This document shows, one piece after another, positions 15,357-23,386 of a stretch of 40,260 nt of DNA (its first letter is position 1; the number at the start of each line of letters is the position of its first letter). The stretch comes from an uncultured Oscillospiraceae bacterium. GTDB lineage: Bacteria > Bacillota > Clostridia > Oscillospirales > Oscillospiraceae. Below the pieces are notes generated by a model, which had not been told where the DNA came from, searched no databases, and saw nothing but the letters and a program-made list of their open reading frames with translations. A program made the position numbers and the translations under genes. Where the stretch lies: NCBI GenBank assembly GCA_900754515.1, contig CAAEDD010000045.1, positions 1 through 40,260 of the forward strand. The letters run 5' to 3'.

Positions 15357-16463
15357 ATGAACTTCAGCTGTGAAAAATATCTGCTACAGAACGCCTGCGC
15401 CACAGCCTCCAGAGCAGCCGCCAGCAAAAGCCCCATCCCGGCCCTGGAGGGACTGCTCATACAGGCAGGAGAAAAAATAAAAGTTACAGGATACGATTTA
15501 AAAAAGGGAATATACACCAGCCTTGAAGCGGATATAAAAGAGTCCGGTTCAGTGGTGGTAGGAGCCAGACTCTTTGGAGAAATGATGCGCCGCCTTCCCG
15601 ACGGCATAGTAAGCATAAGCACCGATATAAACAACAACGTAAATGTAAAATGTGGAAAGAGCGAATTCAACTTCATGGGTATCAGTGCCCAGGATTACCC
15701 GGAAATGCCGGACGTTGATCCGGTAAACAAAATATCTCTGCCAAGAAAGATACTGGCGGAAATGATCAATCAGACCATATTCGCCGTCTCGGATAACGAA
15801 GTGAGGCCAATATATACCGGAACTCTCTTTGACGTTGAAGGCGATGAACTGACTCTCGTTTCCGTGGACGGTTACAGGTTGGCAAAACGCAGGGAGAAGC
15901 TGGAGAGCGCTCAGATGGAAAATTGCAGCTTCGTGGTACCCGGCTCCGCTCTGTCCGATGTGGAACGCATATGCTCCGACAGTGAGGAGCCCGCAGAAAT
16001 ATCCGTAGGTGCAAAACATATTTCATTTTCCATAGGAGGTACCGTGGTAGTCTCCAGAAGGCTGGAAGGTGAATTTTTAAACTATAAAAAATCTATACCC
16101 GAAAGCTTCAGATACACCGTAAAGGTGGACAGAAGCGAATTCATGTCAACCATAGACAGAGTGTCCCTAATTGTCAGCGAAAGAAACAGCAGTCCGGTGC
16201 GTATGAATTTCAACGACGGCAGCATCCATTGCCTCTGCGTTACTCCCATAGGTCGTGCGGAAGATACCTGTACCTGCGAGGGTGACGGCGAGGGTTTGGA
16301 AATAGGCTTTAATGACCGTTATCTGAAAGATGCTCTGAAGGCTGCCGGAAAAGATGAACTGTATGTTTGCCTTAACAGCCCGTCTTCTCCCTGCATTATA
16401 AAAGCTGCAGACGGCAGCGAAAACTTCACATATATGATTCTGCCGGTACGTCTCCACGCCTGA
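15357..16463 (+). CDS. dnaN: DNA polymerase III beta sliding clamp
   Basis: The 368-residue protein has the three repeated clamp domains of DnaN: domain 1 with SPIPALEGLLIQA, domain 2 starting near residue 125 (ISLPRKILAEMINQTIFAVSD, with ...RPIYTGTLFDVEG) and domain 3 starting near 250 (RSEFMSTIDRVSLIVSE). It ends in the characteristic YMILPVRLHA. Two clamps form a ring that tethers polymerases, MutS and other partners to DNA. The start ATG has AAGGAGAATGAG upstream, right at the edge of the origin. It heads a co-directional run that continues to 25746. Confidence 0.98.
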   Translation: MNFSCEKYLLQNACATASRAAASKSPIPALEGLLIQAGEKIKVTGYDLKKGIYTSLEADIKESGSVVVGARLFGEMMRRLPDGIVSISTDINNNVNVKCGKSEFNFMGISAQDYPEMPDVDPVNKISLPRKILAEMINQTIFAVSDNEVRPIYTGTLFDVEGDELTLVSVDGYRLAKRREKLESAQMENCSFVVPGSALSDVERICSDSEEPAEISVGAKHISFSIGGTVVVSRRLEGEFLNYKKSIPESFRYTVKVDRSEFMSTIDRVSLIVSERNSSPVRMNFNDGSIHCLCVTPIGRAEDTCTCEGDGEGLEIGFNDRYLKDALKAAGKDELYVCLNSPSSPCIIKAADGSENFTYMILPVRLHA

Positions 16464-16487
16464 TAAAAAAATAAAAGAGACTGATTA

Positions 16488-16709
16488 TTGAAAAATATGG
16501 AAAAAATATCTATAGATACAGAATTTATAAAACTTGACTCCATGTTGAAGTTTGCTGCCGCCGTTGGTACAGGCGGAGAGGCAAAGCTGGTTATCAGCCA
16601 GGGTATGGTAAAGGTCAATGGAGAAGTATGCACCATGAGGGGCAAAAAGCTCAGGCCGGGAGATAAGGTCAGCTTTCAGAATATGGACTTTGAGATAGTA
16701 AAGGCATGA
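16488..16709 (+). CDS. yaaA: S4-domain RNA-binding protein YaaA (RlbA)
   Basis: This 73-residue (or 70-residue) protein is an S4-type RNA-binding domain with the family pattern SIDTEFIKLDSMLKFA...GGEAKLVISQGMVKVNGEV. It is nearly always found between dnaN and recF in Gram-positives and has been linked to ribosome assembly. The start is uncertain: a TTG at 16488 has AAAGAGA 8 nt upstream, while the ATG at 16497 has no ribosome site at a good distance. The stop codon overlaps the recF start (ATGA), which implies translational coupling. Confidence 0.92.
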   Translation: MKNMEKISIDTEFIKLDSMLKFAAAVGTGGEAKLVISQGMVKVNGEVCTMRGKKLRPGDKVSFQNMDFEIVKA

Positions 16710-17806
16710 TAGTAAAGCGTATAGCCTTGAACGGATTTCGAAACTACGACTTTGAAACCGTAGATTTCATAGACGGTACCAACGTTATCTCCGGACGAAA
16801 TGCTCAGGGAAAAACAAATCTTCTCGAAGCGGTATATATGCTCTCATGCGGCAGAAGTTTTCGCACCCGCTTTGACCGGGAGCTGGTGGGCTTTGACTTC
16901 TCCTCGGCGGAGATACTTGCAGATGTGTTCAGTCACGACAGGGAGCAGACCATAAATATTAAATTGCAGCCGGGACAGGCAAAGAAAATAAGCGTGAACT
17001 CTGTAAAGAAAAGTGCAGGAGAGCTGTCCCAGGTAGTGAACGCGGTGCTGTTTTGTCCGGACGATCTTAACATGATAAAAGAAGGGGCCGCTGTAAGACG
17101 ACGGCTCATGGACAATGCCATAAGCCAGATACGCCCCAGATATGCTCAGTACTTATCGGAGTTCAACCGGCTCTACGAACACAAGACAAGGATACTTAAG
17201 GACTGGCGGGATAAACCCTCATTGCTGGATACTTTGGATGAGTTTTCCGAGGGTATGTGCCGGGCTTCTGCCCAGCTGATACGTTACAGGGCTTCCTTCG
17301 TCCAGAGGCTGAAAGAAGCGGCAGCCCCAATCCACCGGGAATTCTCCGGCAACGGGGAAGAACTTGGCATGGAATATAAGACAGTCAGCTCAGTGAAGGA
17401 TCCCTTCGCTTCGGTAAAAGAAATATATTACGACATCTGCGAGCACCAGGAGCGGCACCGCCAGGCGGAGCTGGACAGTGCCCAGTGTCTCACCGGTGCA
17501 CATAAAGACGACCTGGAGATATATATAAACGGCCGGTCCGCCAGGAGCTTTGCCTCCCAGGGGCAGACCAGAACTGCTGCACTGTCGGTGAAGCTGGCAG
17601 AGAGGGAGATATTCCTGGCTGAAACCGGGGAATATCCAATATTGCTGCTGGACGACGTGCTCTCGGAGCTGGACGAGAAGCGTCAGGAGTTCGTACTCAA
17701 CCGCATTGGCGGGGGACAGACTCTGATAAGCTGCTGCGAGGACGAGGGCATCTCCCGGCGCACCGGGGGAAAGGTGCTCTTTGTGGAAAAAGGCAGGATA
17801 AAATGA
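16706..17806 (+). CDS. recF: DNA replication and repair protein RecF
   Basis: The 366-residue SMC-like ATPase has Walker A GRNAQGKTNLLEA (residues 30-42), the ABC-type signature FASQGQTRTAALSVKLAE (about 277-294) and Walker B YPILLLDDVLSELDEKR (about 311-327). RecF with RecO and RecR loads RecA at single-strand gaps and stalled forks. Length is typical (about 360-370). It overlaps yaaA by 4 nt at its start and the remB-like gene by 4 nt at its end, so all three should be made from one message in coupled fashion. Confidence 0.97.
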   Translation: MIVKRIALNGFRNYDFETVDFIDGTNVISGRNAQGKTNLLEAVYMLSCGRSFRTRFDRELVGFDFSSAEILADVFSHDREQTINIKLQPGQAKKISVNSVKKSAGELSQVVNAVLFCPDDLNMIKEGAAVRRRLMDNAISQIRPRYAQYLSEFNRLYEHKTRILKDWRDKPSLLDTLDEFSEGMCRASAQLIRYRASFVQRLKEAAAPIHREFSGNGEELGMEYKTVSSVKDPFASVKEIYYDICEHQERHRQAELDSAQCLTGAHKDDLEIYINGRSARSFASQGQTRTAALSVKLAEREIFLAETGEYPILLLDDVLSELDEKRQEFVLNRIGGGQTLISCCEDEGISRRTGGKVLFVEKGRIK

Positions 17807-18063
17807 ATTATCTGCATCTTGGAAAAGGCTGGGTTGTAAATACCGGGGAGATAATGGGCATCTTTGATCTGGACGTAACCTCCCAATCCCACCTGACAAG
17901 AAAATACCTCAGCATGGCGGAAAAGGCGGGCCAGGTCATCAACGCCTCGGAGGACATTCCAAAGTCCTTTGTCGTATGCTGGGACGGGAAAAAAAGAACT
18001 TTGTATCTCTGCCAGATGGCTGCGGCAACATTGCTGCGCCGGGCCGAGGCGGGGATGCTGTGA
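17803..18063 (+). CDS. remB: DUF370 / RemB-like (YaaB) DNA-binding regulator
   Basis: The 86-residue protein matches DUF370 (extracellular matrix regulatory protein) with MNYLHLGKGWVVNTGEIMGIFDLD and KSFVVCWDGKKRTLYL. Its position between recF and gyrB is that of yaaB/remB in B. subtilis. The related RemA is an oligomeric DNA-binding activator of matrix genes; the role of RemB is unclear. It starts inside the last codons of recF (ATGA overlap) and ends 15 nt before gyrB. Family assignment is firm; function is inferred from RemA. Confidence 0.9.
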   Translation: MNYLHLGKGWVVNTGEIMGIFDLDVTSQSHLTRKYLSMAEKAGQVINASEDIPKSFVVCWDGKKRTLYLCQMAAATLLRRAEAGML

Positions 18064-18078
18064 AATGGAGAATAGTAA

Positions 18079-20010
18079 ATGTCTGAAAACATAGAAAAAG
18101 CGGCACAGGAATACGACGCTTCCCAGATCCAGGTTCTGGAGGGCCTGGAAGCTGTAAGAAAGCGGCCAGGTATGTATATAGGCTCCACATCATCTTCCGG
18201 TCTGCACCACCTGGTTTATGAAATTGTGGATAACTCTATAGACGAAGCTCTGGCAGGTTTTTGCAGCCATATAGAAGTCTGCATCGAGGATGGAGATATA
18301 ATCTCCGTACAGGATAACGGCCGAGGTATTCCTGTGGATATTCAGGAGCAGACTGGAAAAAGCGCTCTGGAAGTGGTATTTACCGTTCTCCACGCCGGCG
18401 GAAAGTTCGGCGGAGGGGGCTATAAAGTTTCCGGCGGCCTCCACGGCGTGGGTGCCTCCGTGGTAAACGCCCTGTCTGAGTGGCTTGAAGTCCAGGTACA
18501 CAAGGACGGGAAGATATACCAGATGAAATTTTCCCGTGGGGATATAACCGAGGGCATCCATGTGGTGGGTGATACGGAGCGCCACGGCACCTTCGTCCGA
18601 TTCAAGCCGGATCCGGAGATGTTCGACGATACGGTGTATGACTATGATATATTGCTCCGGCGTATGCGGGAGCAGGCCTTCCTCAACGGCGGACTTCGCA
18701 TAAGCATAGAGGACAAGCGTCCCGGCAGTGAGCAGAGCGAGACAATGTGCTATGAGGGCGGCATAAGGGAATTCGTAAGGTATATAAATAAAAATAAAAA
18801 TCCAATCCATGAGGATGTAATTTATCTCAGCGGTACAAAGGACGAGGCCATCGCGGAAATTGCACTCCAGTATAACGACGGCTACAACGAAACTCTGGTT
18901 TCCTTTGCAAATGACATACACACTCCCGAGGGCGGCATGCATGAGACCGGCTTCAAGACAGCTCTCACCAGAGTTATAAACAACTACGGGCAAAAAAACA
19001 ACATCATCAAAGGGGACGACAAGGTCTCCGGCGACGACGTGCGTGAAGGCATTTCGGCAGTTATATCCGTGAAGCTGCCGGAGGCCCAGTTTGAGGGCCA
19101 GACCAAGCAGAAGCTGGGTAATGCCTATATCCGAACCCTGGTGGACAATGTGGTGTCCGAGCAGCTGGCTACCTATTTTGAGGAGCACCCGGCTGTGGCA
19201 AAAGCCATACTGGACAAGGCCATGATGGCAAACCGGGCCAGGGAGGCCGCCAGAAAAGCCAGGGAATCCGTGCGCCGGAAGACCGGACTGGAGAGCGGCC
19301 AGATGCCCGACAAGCTCCAGGACTGCAACGAGCGCGACCCCTCCCTGTGCGAGATATACATCGTTGAGGGCGACAGCGCCGCAGGCTCTGCAATCCAGGG
19401 CAGAGACTCCCGCTTCCAGGCCATACTGGCCATGTGGGGCAAGATGCTCAACGTGGAAAAAGCCAGGGCAGACAAGATCTACGGCAACGATAAGCTCTAC
19501 CCCCTGATAGTGGCTCTGGGTGCCGGTATAGGGGACGAGTTCAACATTGAAAAACTCCGCTATCACAAGATAATAATCATGGCCGATGCGGATGTGGACG
19601 GCTCTCATATCCGCACTTTGCTGCTGACCTTCTTCTTCAGATATATGCGGCCCCTTATAGAGCACGGCTATGTATATTCCGCCGTGCCACCCCTGTATAA
19701 GCTCACCCGGGGCAAGACCCAGAAGGTAGCCTACTCCGACGAGGAGAGGGACCAACTCAGCGCCCAGCTGAGAGCCGATAACCCCAACGCCAAGGTGGAC
19801 ATATCCCGTTTCAAGGGCTTGGGTGAGATGGATCCCCACGAGCTGTGGGAAACCACCATGGACCCGGAGAAGCGCACCTTGCGGCGTATCACCCTGAGCG
19901 ACGCTTTGAAAGCAGACGAGATATTTACCGTGCTTATGGGTGAGGACGTGGAACCCCGTCGGGACTGGATAGAACGCAACGCCAAATACGTGGCCAATCT
20001 GGACATCTGA
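18079..20010 (+). CDS. gyrB: DNA gyrase subunit B
   Basis: The 643-residue GyrB has a GHKL ATPase domain (KRPGMYIGSTSSSGLHHLVYE near 30-50, EIVDNSIDEA, DNGRGIPVD near 77-85, GGLHGVGASVVNALSE), a transducer domain and a TOPRIM domain with EGDSAAG (430-436) and the metal-binding DADVDG (503-508). It ends in the tail RFKGLGEMDPHELWETT. With GyrA it introduces negative supercoils using ATP. Residues 451-455 read AMWGK where most GyrBs have PLRGK, a site lining the drug/DNA pocket. No long E. coli-type insert is present, as is normal for Gram-positives. GyrA follows after 14 nt. Confidence 0.98.
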   Translation: MSENIEKAAQEYDASQIQVLEGLEAVRKRPGMYIGSTSSSGLHHLVYEIVDNSIDEALAGFCSHIEVCIEDGDIISVQDNGRGIPVDIQEQTGKSALEVVFTVLHAGGKFGGGGYKVSGGLHGVGASVVNALSEWLEVQVHKDGKIYQMKFSRGDITEGIHVVGDTERHGTFVRFKPDPEMFDDTVYDYDILLRRMREQAFLNGGLRISIEDKRPGSEQSETMCYEGGIREFVRYINKNKNPIHEDVIYLSGTKDEAIAEIALQYNDGYNETLVSFANDIHTPEGGMHETGFKTALTRVINNYGQKNNIIKGDDKVSGDDVREGISAVISVKLPEAQFEGQTKQKLGNAYIRTLVDNVVSEQLATYFEEHPAVAKAILDKAMMANRAREAARKARESVRRKTGLESGQMPDKLQDCNERDPSLCEIYIVEGDSAAGSAIQGRDSRFQAILAMWGKMLNVEKARADKIYGNDKLYPLIVALGAGIGDEFNIEKLRYHKIIIMADADVDGSHIRTLLLTFFFRYMRPLIEHGYVYSAVPPLYKLTRGKTQKVAYSDEERDQLSAQLRADNPNAKVDISRFKGLGEMDPHELWETTMDPEKRTLRRITLSDALKADEIFTVLMGEDVEPRRDWIERNAKYVANLDI

Positions 20011-20024
20011 GGAGGTGAGGGAAG

Positions 20025-22544
20025 ATGGCACACAAGAGAGATTACAAGCCTGAGGATATAGCCTTTCCAAATCAGGTCATAACAGAATCGGAACTGGTCA
20101 GCGAGATGCAGACCAGCTATATAGATTACGCCATGAGCGTCATCGTGGGCCGTGCCCTGCCTGACGTGCGGGACGGACTAAAGCCCGTTCACCGGAGAAT
20201 TCTCTACACCCTGTATGAGGATAACCTCACATCGGACAAGCCCTTTAAAAAGTCCGCCACCTGTGTGGGCGACGTGCTGGGTCGCTATCATCCCCACGGC
20301 GACAGCTCGGTCTACGACGCCATGGTGCGTCTGGCCCAGGACTTCTCCATGCGCTACATGCTGGTTGACGGCCACGGCAACTTCGGCTCCGTGGACGGCG
20401 ACCCCCCGGCAGCCTACCGTTATACCGAGGCACGCCTGTCCAAGATCTCCAACGAGATGCTGAGAGATATAGACAAGGACACTGTGGACTGGGACCCCAA
20501 CTTCGACGAAACCAGAAAAGAGCCAAAAGTCCTTCCCTCTCGTTTCCCAAATCTCCTGGTAAACGGCAGCAGCGGCATCGCCGTGGGAATGGCCACAAAC
20601 ATCCCACCCCACAATCTTACCGAAGTCATAAACGCCTGCATCTGCCTGTTGGATAATCCGGAAGCCGGGCTCTCGGAGCTTATGCAGCATGTGAGCGGAC
20701 CGGACTTTCCCACCAAGGGTATCATTATGGGCCGCAGCGGTATTCGTCAGGCCTATGCCACCGGACGGGGAAAGATCATTGTCCGGGCCAGAACGGAATT
20801 TGAGGAACACGGCCAGAACCGTATACGCATTATAGTCACCGAACTGCCCTATCAGGTGAACAAGCGGCAGCTGATAAAGAACATTGCCGATCAGGTTCAC
20901 GACAAGCGGTTGGAGGGTATCTCCGACCTGAGGGACGAGACGGACAGAAACGGCATGCGTATGGTCATTGAGCTGAAAAAGGATGCAAATCCCCAGGTGG
21001 TATTGAACCGCCTTTTTGCCCAGACCGCTCTCCAGAGCAGCTTCTCTATAAATATGCTGGCCCTGGTGAACAATCAGAGTCAGCCGAAGATACTGTCCCT
21101 GAAAGAAATACTCAACGAGTATCTGACATTCCAGGAGGAGGTCATCGTCCGCCGTACGAGATATGATCTGAAAAAGGCGGAGGAGCGGGCCCATCTCCTG
21201 GAAGGCTTGCTGATAGCTCAGGACAATATAGACGAGGTCATCCATATCATCCGCTCCAGCTATGACGATGCAAAGCAGCGTCTGATGGATCGCTTCGGGC
21301 TAACCGACGTGCAGGCCCAGGCAATATGTGATATGCGTCTTATCTCACTTCAGGGTTTGAACCGGGAGAAGCTGGAGGCTGAGTACAAGGAACTTGAAGA
21401 GAAAATAAGCTATTTCAAGACCCTGCTGGCCGACCCGGAGCTGATAAAGGGCGTTTTGAAAGACGAACTCACAGCTATCCGGGACAAATACGGCGACCAG
21501 AGAAAGACCGAAATACAGGATGTGGCCGACGAAATAGACGTGGAAGACCTGATAGAAGAGGAACAGTGCGTCTTTACCCTAACCCATGCAGGATATATAA
21601 AGCGCCTGCCCGTGAGCGAGTATCGCTCCCAGGGCAGAGGAGGTAAGGGCATCAGAGCCATGGCCACCAAGGACGAGGATTACATGGACACGGTGTTCAC
21701 CGCCTCCACCCATGACTATATTCTCTTCTTTACCAGCAAGGGCCGGGTGTTTTTGAAAAAGGGCTATACCATTCCAGAAGCCGGTCGTAACGCCAGAGGA
21801 ACCAATATAGTCAATATCATACCCATAGATGCCGGAGAGGACCGGGAAAAGGTCAGCGCCATGATACGGGGCCGTGGAGTGGACGAGAACAGCTATCTCT
21901 TCTTTGTTACAAGAAACGGCACTGTAAAGCGCATGGAGCAGTCCGCTTTGAAGAATATTCGCTCCAACGGAATAAGGGCCCTGACTTTGGACGATGGGGA
22001 CGAGCTAATTGCCGTGCTTCAAACCTCAGGGGAGGAGAACATCCTCATCGCTACCAACAAGGGCATGGCCTGCTGCTTTAACGAGAAGGATGTGCGTCCT
22101 ATGGGCAGGACCGCCGTGGGCGTCCGTGGCATAAAACTGAGGCCAGACGACTATGTTGTAGGTGCGGGCAGTTCCGGCTCCGGAGACAGCCTGTTGACCA
22201 TTACGGAAAACGGCTACGGAAAGAGGACGCTGCTCAGTGAATATCCGGTTCACGGACGAGGTGGACTTGGCGTCAGAAACTACAACATTACCGATAAGAC
22301 CGGAAACGTGGCTGACGTGAAGATAGTCGGACCCGGTGAGGATATCCTTGTGGTCAGTGACGACGCAACCATGATACGTATGGCGGCAGACTCCATATCC
22401 CTGCTGGGACGCTCCACCCAGGGTGTAAGAATTATGCGCCTGAGCGATGGCAGCCGAGTGATCTCCATAGAAAAGACCGACAGCGAAAGCGAGGAGGATA
22501 TCACCGGAGAAGAGACGGCGGAGCAGACAGATAAGGAGGAATAA
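20025..22544 (+). CDS. gyrA: DNA gyrase subunit A
   Basis: The 839-residue GyrA has the breakage-reunion domain with catalytic Tyr133 (AAYRYTEARLSK). The quinolone-determining region HPHGDSSVYDAMVRLAQ has Ser94 and Asp98 intact, the drug-sensitive state at the two main positions. The C-terminal DNA-wrapping beta-pinwheel begins with the GyrA box, here QGRGGKG (about residue 535). The last 20 or so residues are very acidic (SESEEDITGEETAEQTD), a tail that in other gyrases tunes supercoiling. The ribosome site GAGGAGGTGAGG precedes the ATG. It ends 3 nt before the next gene, whose ribosome site lies within the gyrA 3' end. Confidence 0.98.
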   Translation: MAHKRDYKPEDIAFPNQVITESELVSEMQTSYIDYAMSVIVGRALPDVRDGLKPVHRRILYTLYEDNLTSDKPFKKSATCVGDVLGRYHPHGDSSVYDAMVRLAQDFSMRYMLVDGHGNFGSVDGDPPAAYRYTEARLSKISNEMLRDIDKDTVDWDPNFDETRKEPKVLPSRFPNLLVNGSSGIAVGMATNIPPHNLTEVINACICLLDNPEAGLSELMQHVSGPDFPTKGIIMGRSGIRQAYATGRGKIIVRARTEFEEHGQNRIRIIVTELPYQVNKRQLIKNIADQVHDKRLEGISDLRDETDRNGMRMVIELKKDANPQVVLNRLFAQTALQSSFSINMLALVNNQSQPKILSLKEILNEYLTFQEEVIVRRTRYDLKKAEERAHLLEGLLIAQDNIDEVIHIIRSSYDDAKQRLMDRFGLTDVQAQAICDMRLISLQGLNREKLEAEYKELEEKISYFKTLLADPELIKGVLKDELTAIRDKYGDQRKTEIQDVADEIDVEDLIEEEQCVFTLTHAGYIKRLPVSEYRSQGRGGKGIRAMATKDEDYMDTVFTASTHDYILFFTSKGRVFLKKGYTIPEAGRNARGTNIVNIIPIDAGEDREKVSAMIRGRGVDENSYLFFVTRNGTVKRMEQSALKNIRSNGIRALTLDDGDELIAVLQTSGEENILIATNKGMACCFNEKDVRPMGRTAVGVRGIKLRPDDYVVGAGSSGSGDSLLTITENGYGKRTLLSEYPVHGRGGLGVRNYNITDKTGNVADVKIVGPGEDILVVSDDATMIRMAADSISLLGRSTQGVRIMRLSDGSRVISIEKTDSESEEDITGEETAEQTDKEE

Positions 22545-22547
22545 GCC

Positions 22548-22955
22548 ATGTACGGCGGGGAAAGAAGCAATAAGTCCAAAACCCAGAGCGGCTCTCTTAT
22601 CTACGTTGCAGTCTTTGTGGTGCTGATGCTGATATCCGGCGGTATCAGCGGTCCGCTGATGGCTCTGATAATCGGGGTAATCGTTATTGTAGCCCTGGCA
22701 TACCTAGGCTTCTACTTTGGAAAAAAGTACCTGAACAACAAGCAGGAGGGGACGGCAAGCCCAAGAAAGGCCTACACCAGCCACCAGAACTTTAAGCCCC
22801 GGGCCTACAATCCGGAAGAGATGCGGGATCTGGACAACGTCCGCCGCCTGCGCCAACTGGACAGCTTCCTGGAAAACGGGCTTATTGACAAGAAGGAGTA
22901 CAATGTGCTCCGGGCCAAGTACGAGCGGTATATGAGGGAAAATGAAAACAGTTGA
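22548..22955 (+). CDS. Small membrane protein with C-terminal SHOCT-like segment
   Basis: The 135-residue protein has two adjacent hydrophobic segments (about residues 17-34 and 36-60) in the pattern LIYVAVFVVLMLISGGISGP. A basic linker follows, then a C-terminal helix pair LDSFLENGLIDKKEYNVLRAKYER (about 104-127) that fits the SHOCT (short C-terminal) domain, often involved in oligomerisation. No enzymatic motif is visible. It is placed tightly between gyrA (3 nt) and rnhA (14-nt overlap), so it should be co-translated with them, yet nothing links it to DNA metabolism. The function is unknown. Confidence 0.82.
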   Translation: MYGGERSNKSKTQSGSLIYVAVFVVLMLISGGISGPLMALIIGVIVIVALAYLGFYFGKKYLNNKQEGTASPRKAYTSHQNFKPRAYNPEEMRDLDNVRRLRQLDSFLENGLIDKKEYNVLRAKYERYMRENENS

Positions 22956-23382
22956 AATATATACCGACGGAGCCTGCAGCGGCAACCCCGGCCCCGGGGG
23001 CTGGGGAGCCATACTGCGCTATAACGGCATTGAGAAGGAACTCAGCGGCGGAGAGGAGCAGACCACCAACAACCGCATGGAGCTCACCGCCGTTATAAGA
23101 GCTCTGGAGGCCCTGAAAGAGGGCTGCTTTGTGGAGCTGTACTCCGACTCCAAGTATGTGGTGGACGCCCTGGAAAAGGGCTGGGCCATAGGCTGGCGGA
23201 AAAAGGGCTGGGTGAAGTCGGATAAAAAGCCGGCTCTGAATTCTGACCTGTGGCAGCAGCTGCTTGAGCTTTGCGAAAAGCACAGCGTAAGCTGCCACTG
23301 GGTCAAGGGTCACGCCGAAAACGAATTCAATAACCGCTGCGACGCCATGGCAGTGGCCATGAGGGACAGCTTTGCAAGGTGA
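22942..23382 (+). CDS. rnhA: Ribonuclease HI
   Basis: The 146-residue enzyme removes RNA from RNA-DNA hybrids. The four catalytic acids are readable as Asp9 (YTDGACSGNPGPGG), Glu47 (NNRMELTAV), Asp69 (YSDSKYVVDAL) and Asp134 (NRCDAMAV), and His124 in the WVKGHAENEFN loop is present. It also has the basic protrusion (WRKKGWVKSDKKP) that binds hybrid substrate. It overlaps the preceding gene by 14 nt, with the ribosome site (TATGAGGGAAA) inside that gene. Position next to the origin and gyrase suits a role in removing R-loops, though this is inference. Confidence 0.96.
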   Translation: MKTVEIYTDGACSGNPGPGGWGAILRYNGIEKELSGGEEQTTNNRMELTAVIRALEALKEGCFVELYSDSKYVVDALEKGWAIGWRKKGWVKSDKKPALNSDLWQQLLELCEKHSVSCHWVKGHAENEFNNRCDAMAVAMRDSFAR

Positions 23383-23386
23383 TATT

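Noticed and set aside
18190..20070. A 626-codon open frame antisense to gyrB
   Set aside because: It is the mirror of gyrB codon bias. The protein has no recognisable motif, is rich in His/Gly/Val, and gyrB is certain on the other strand.
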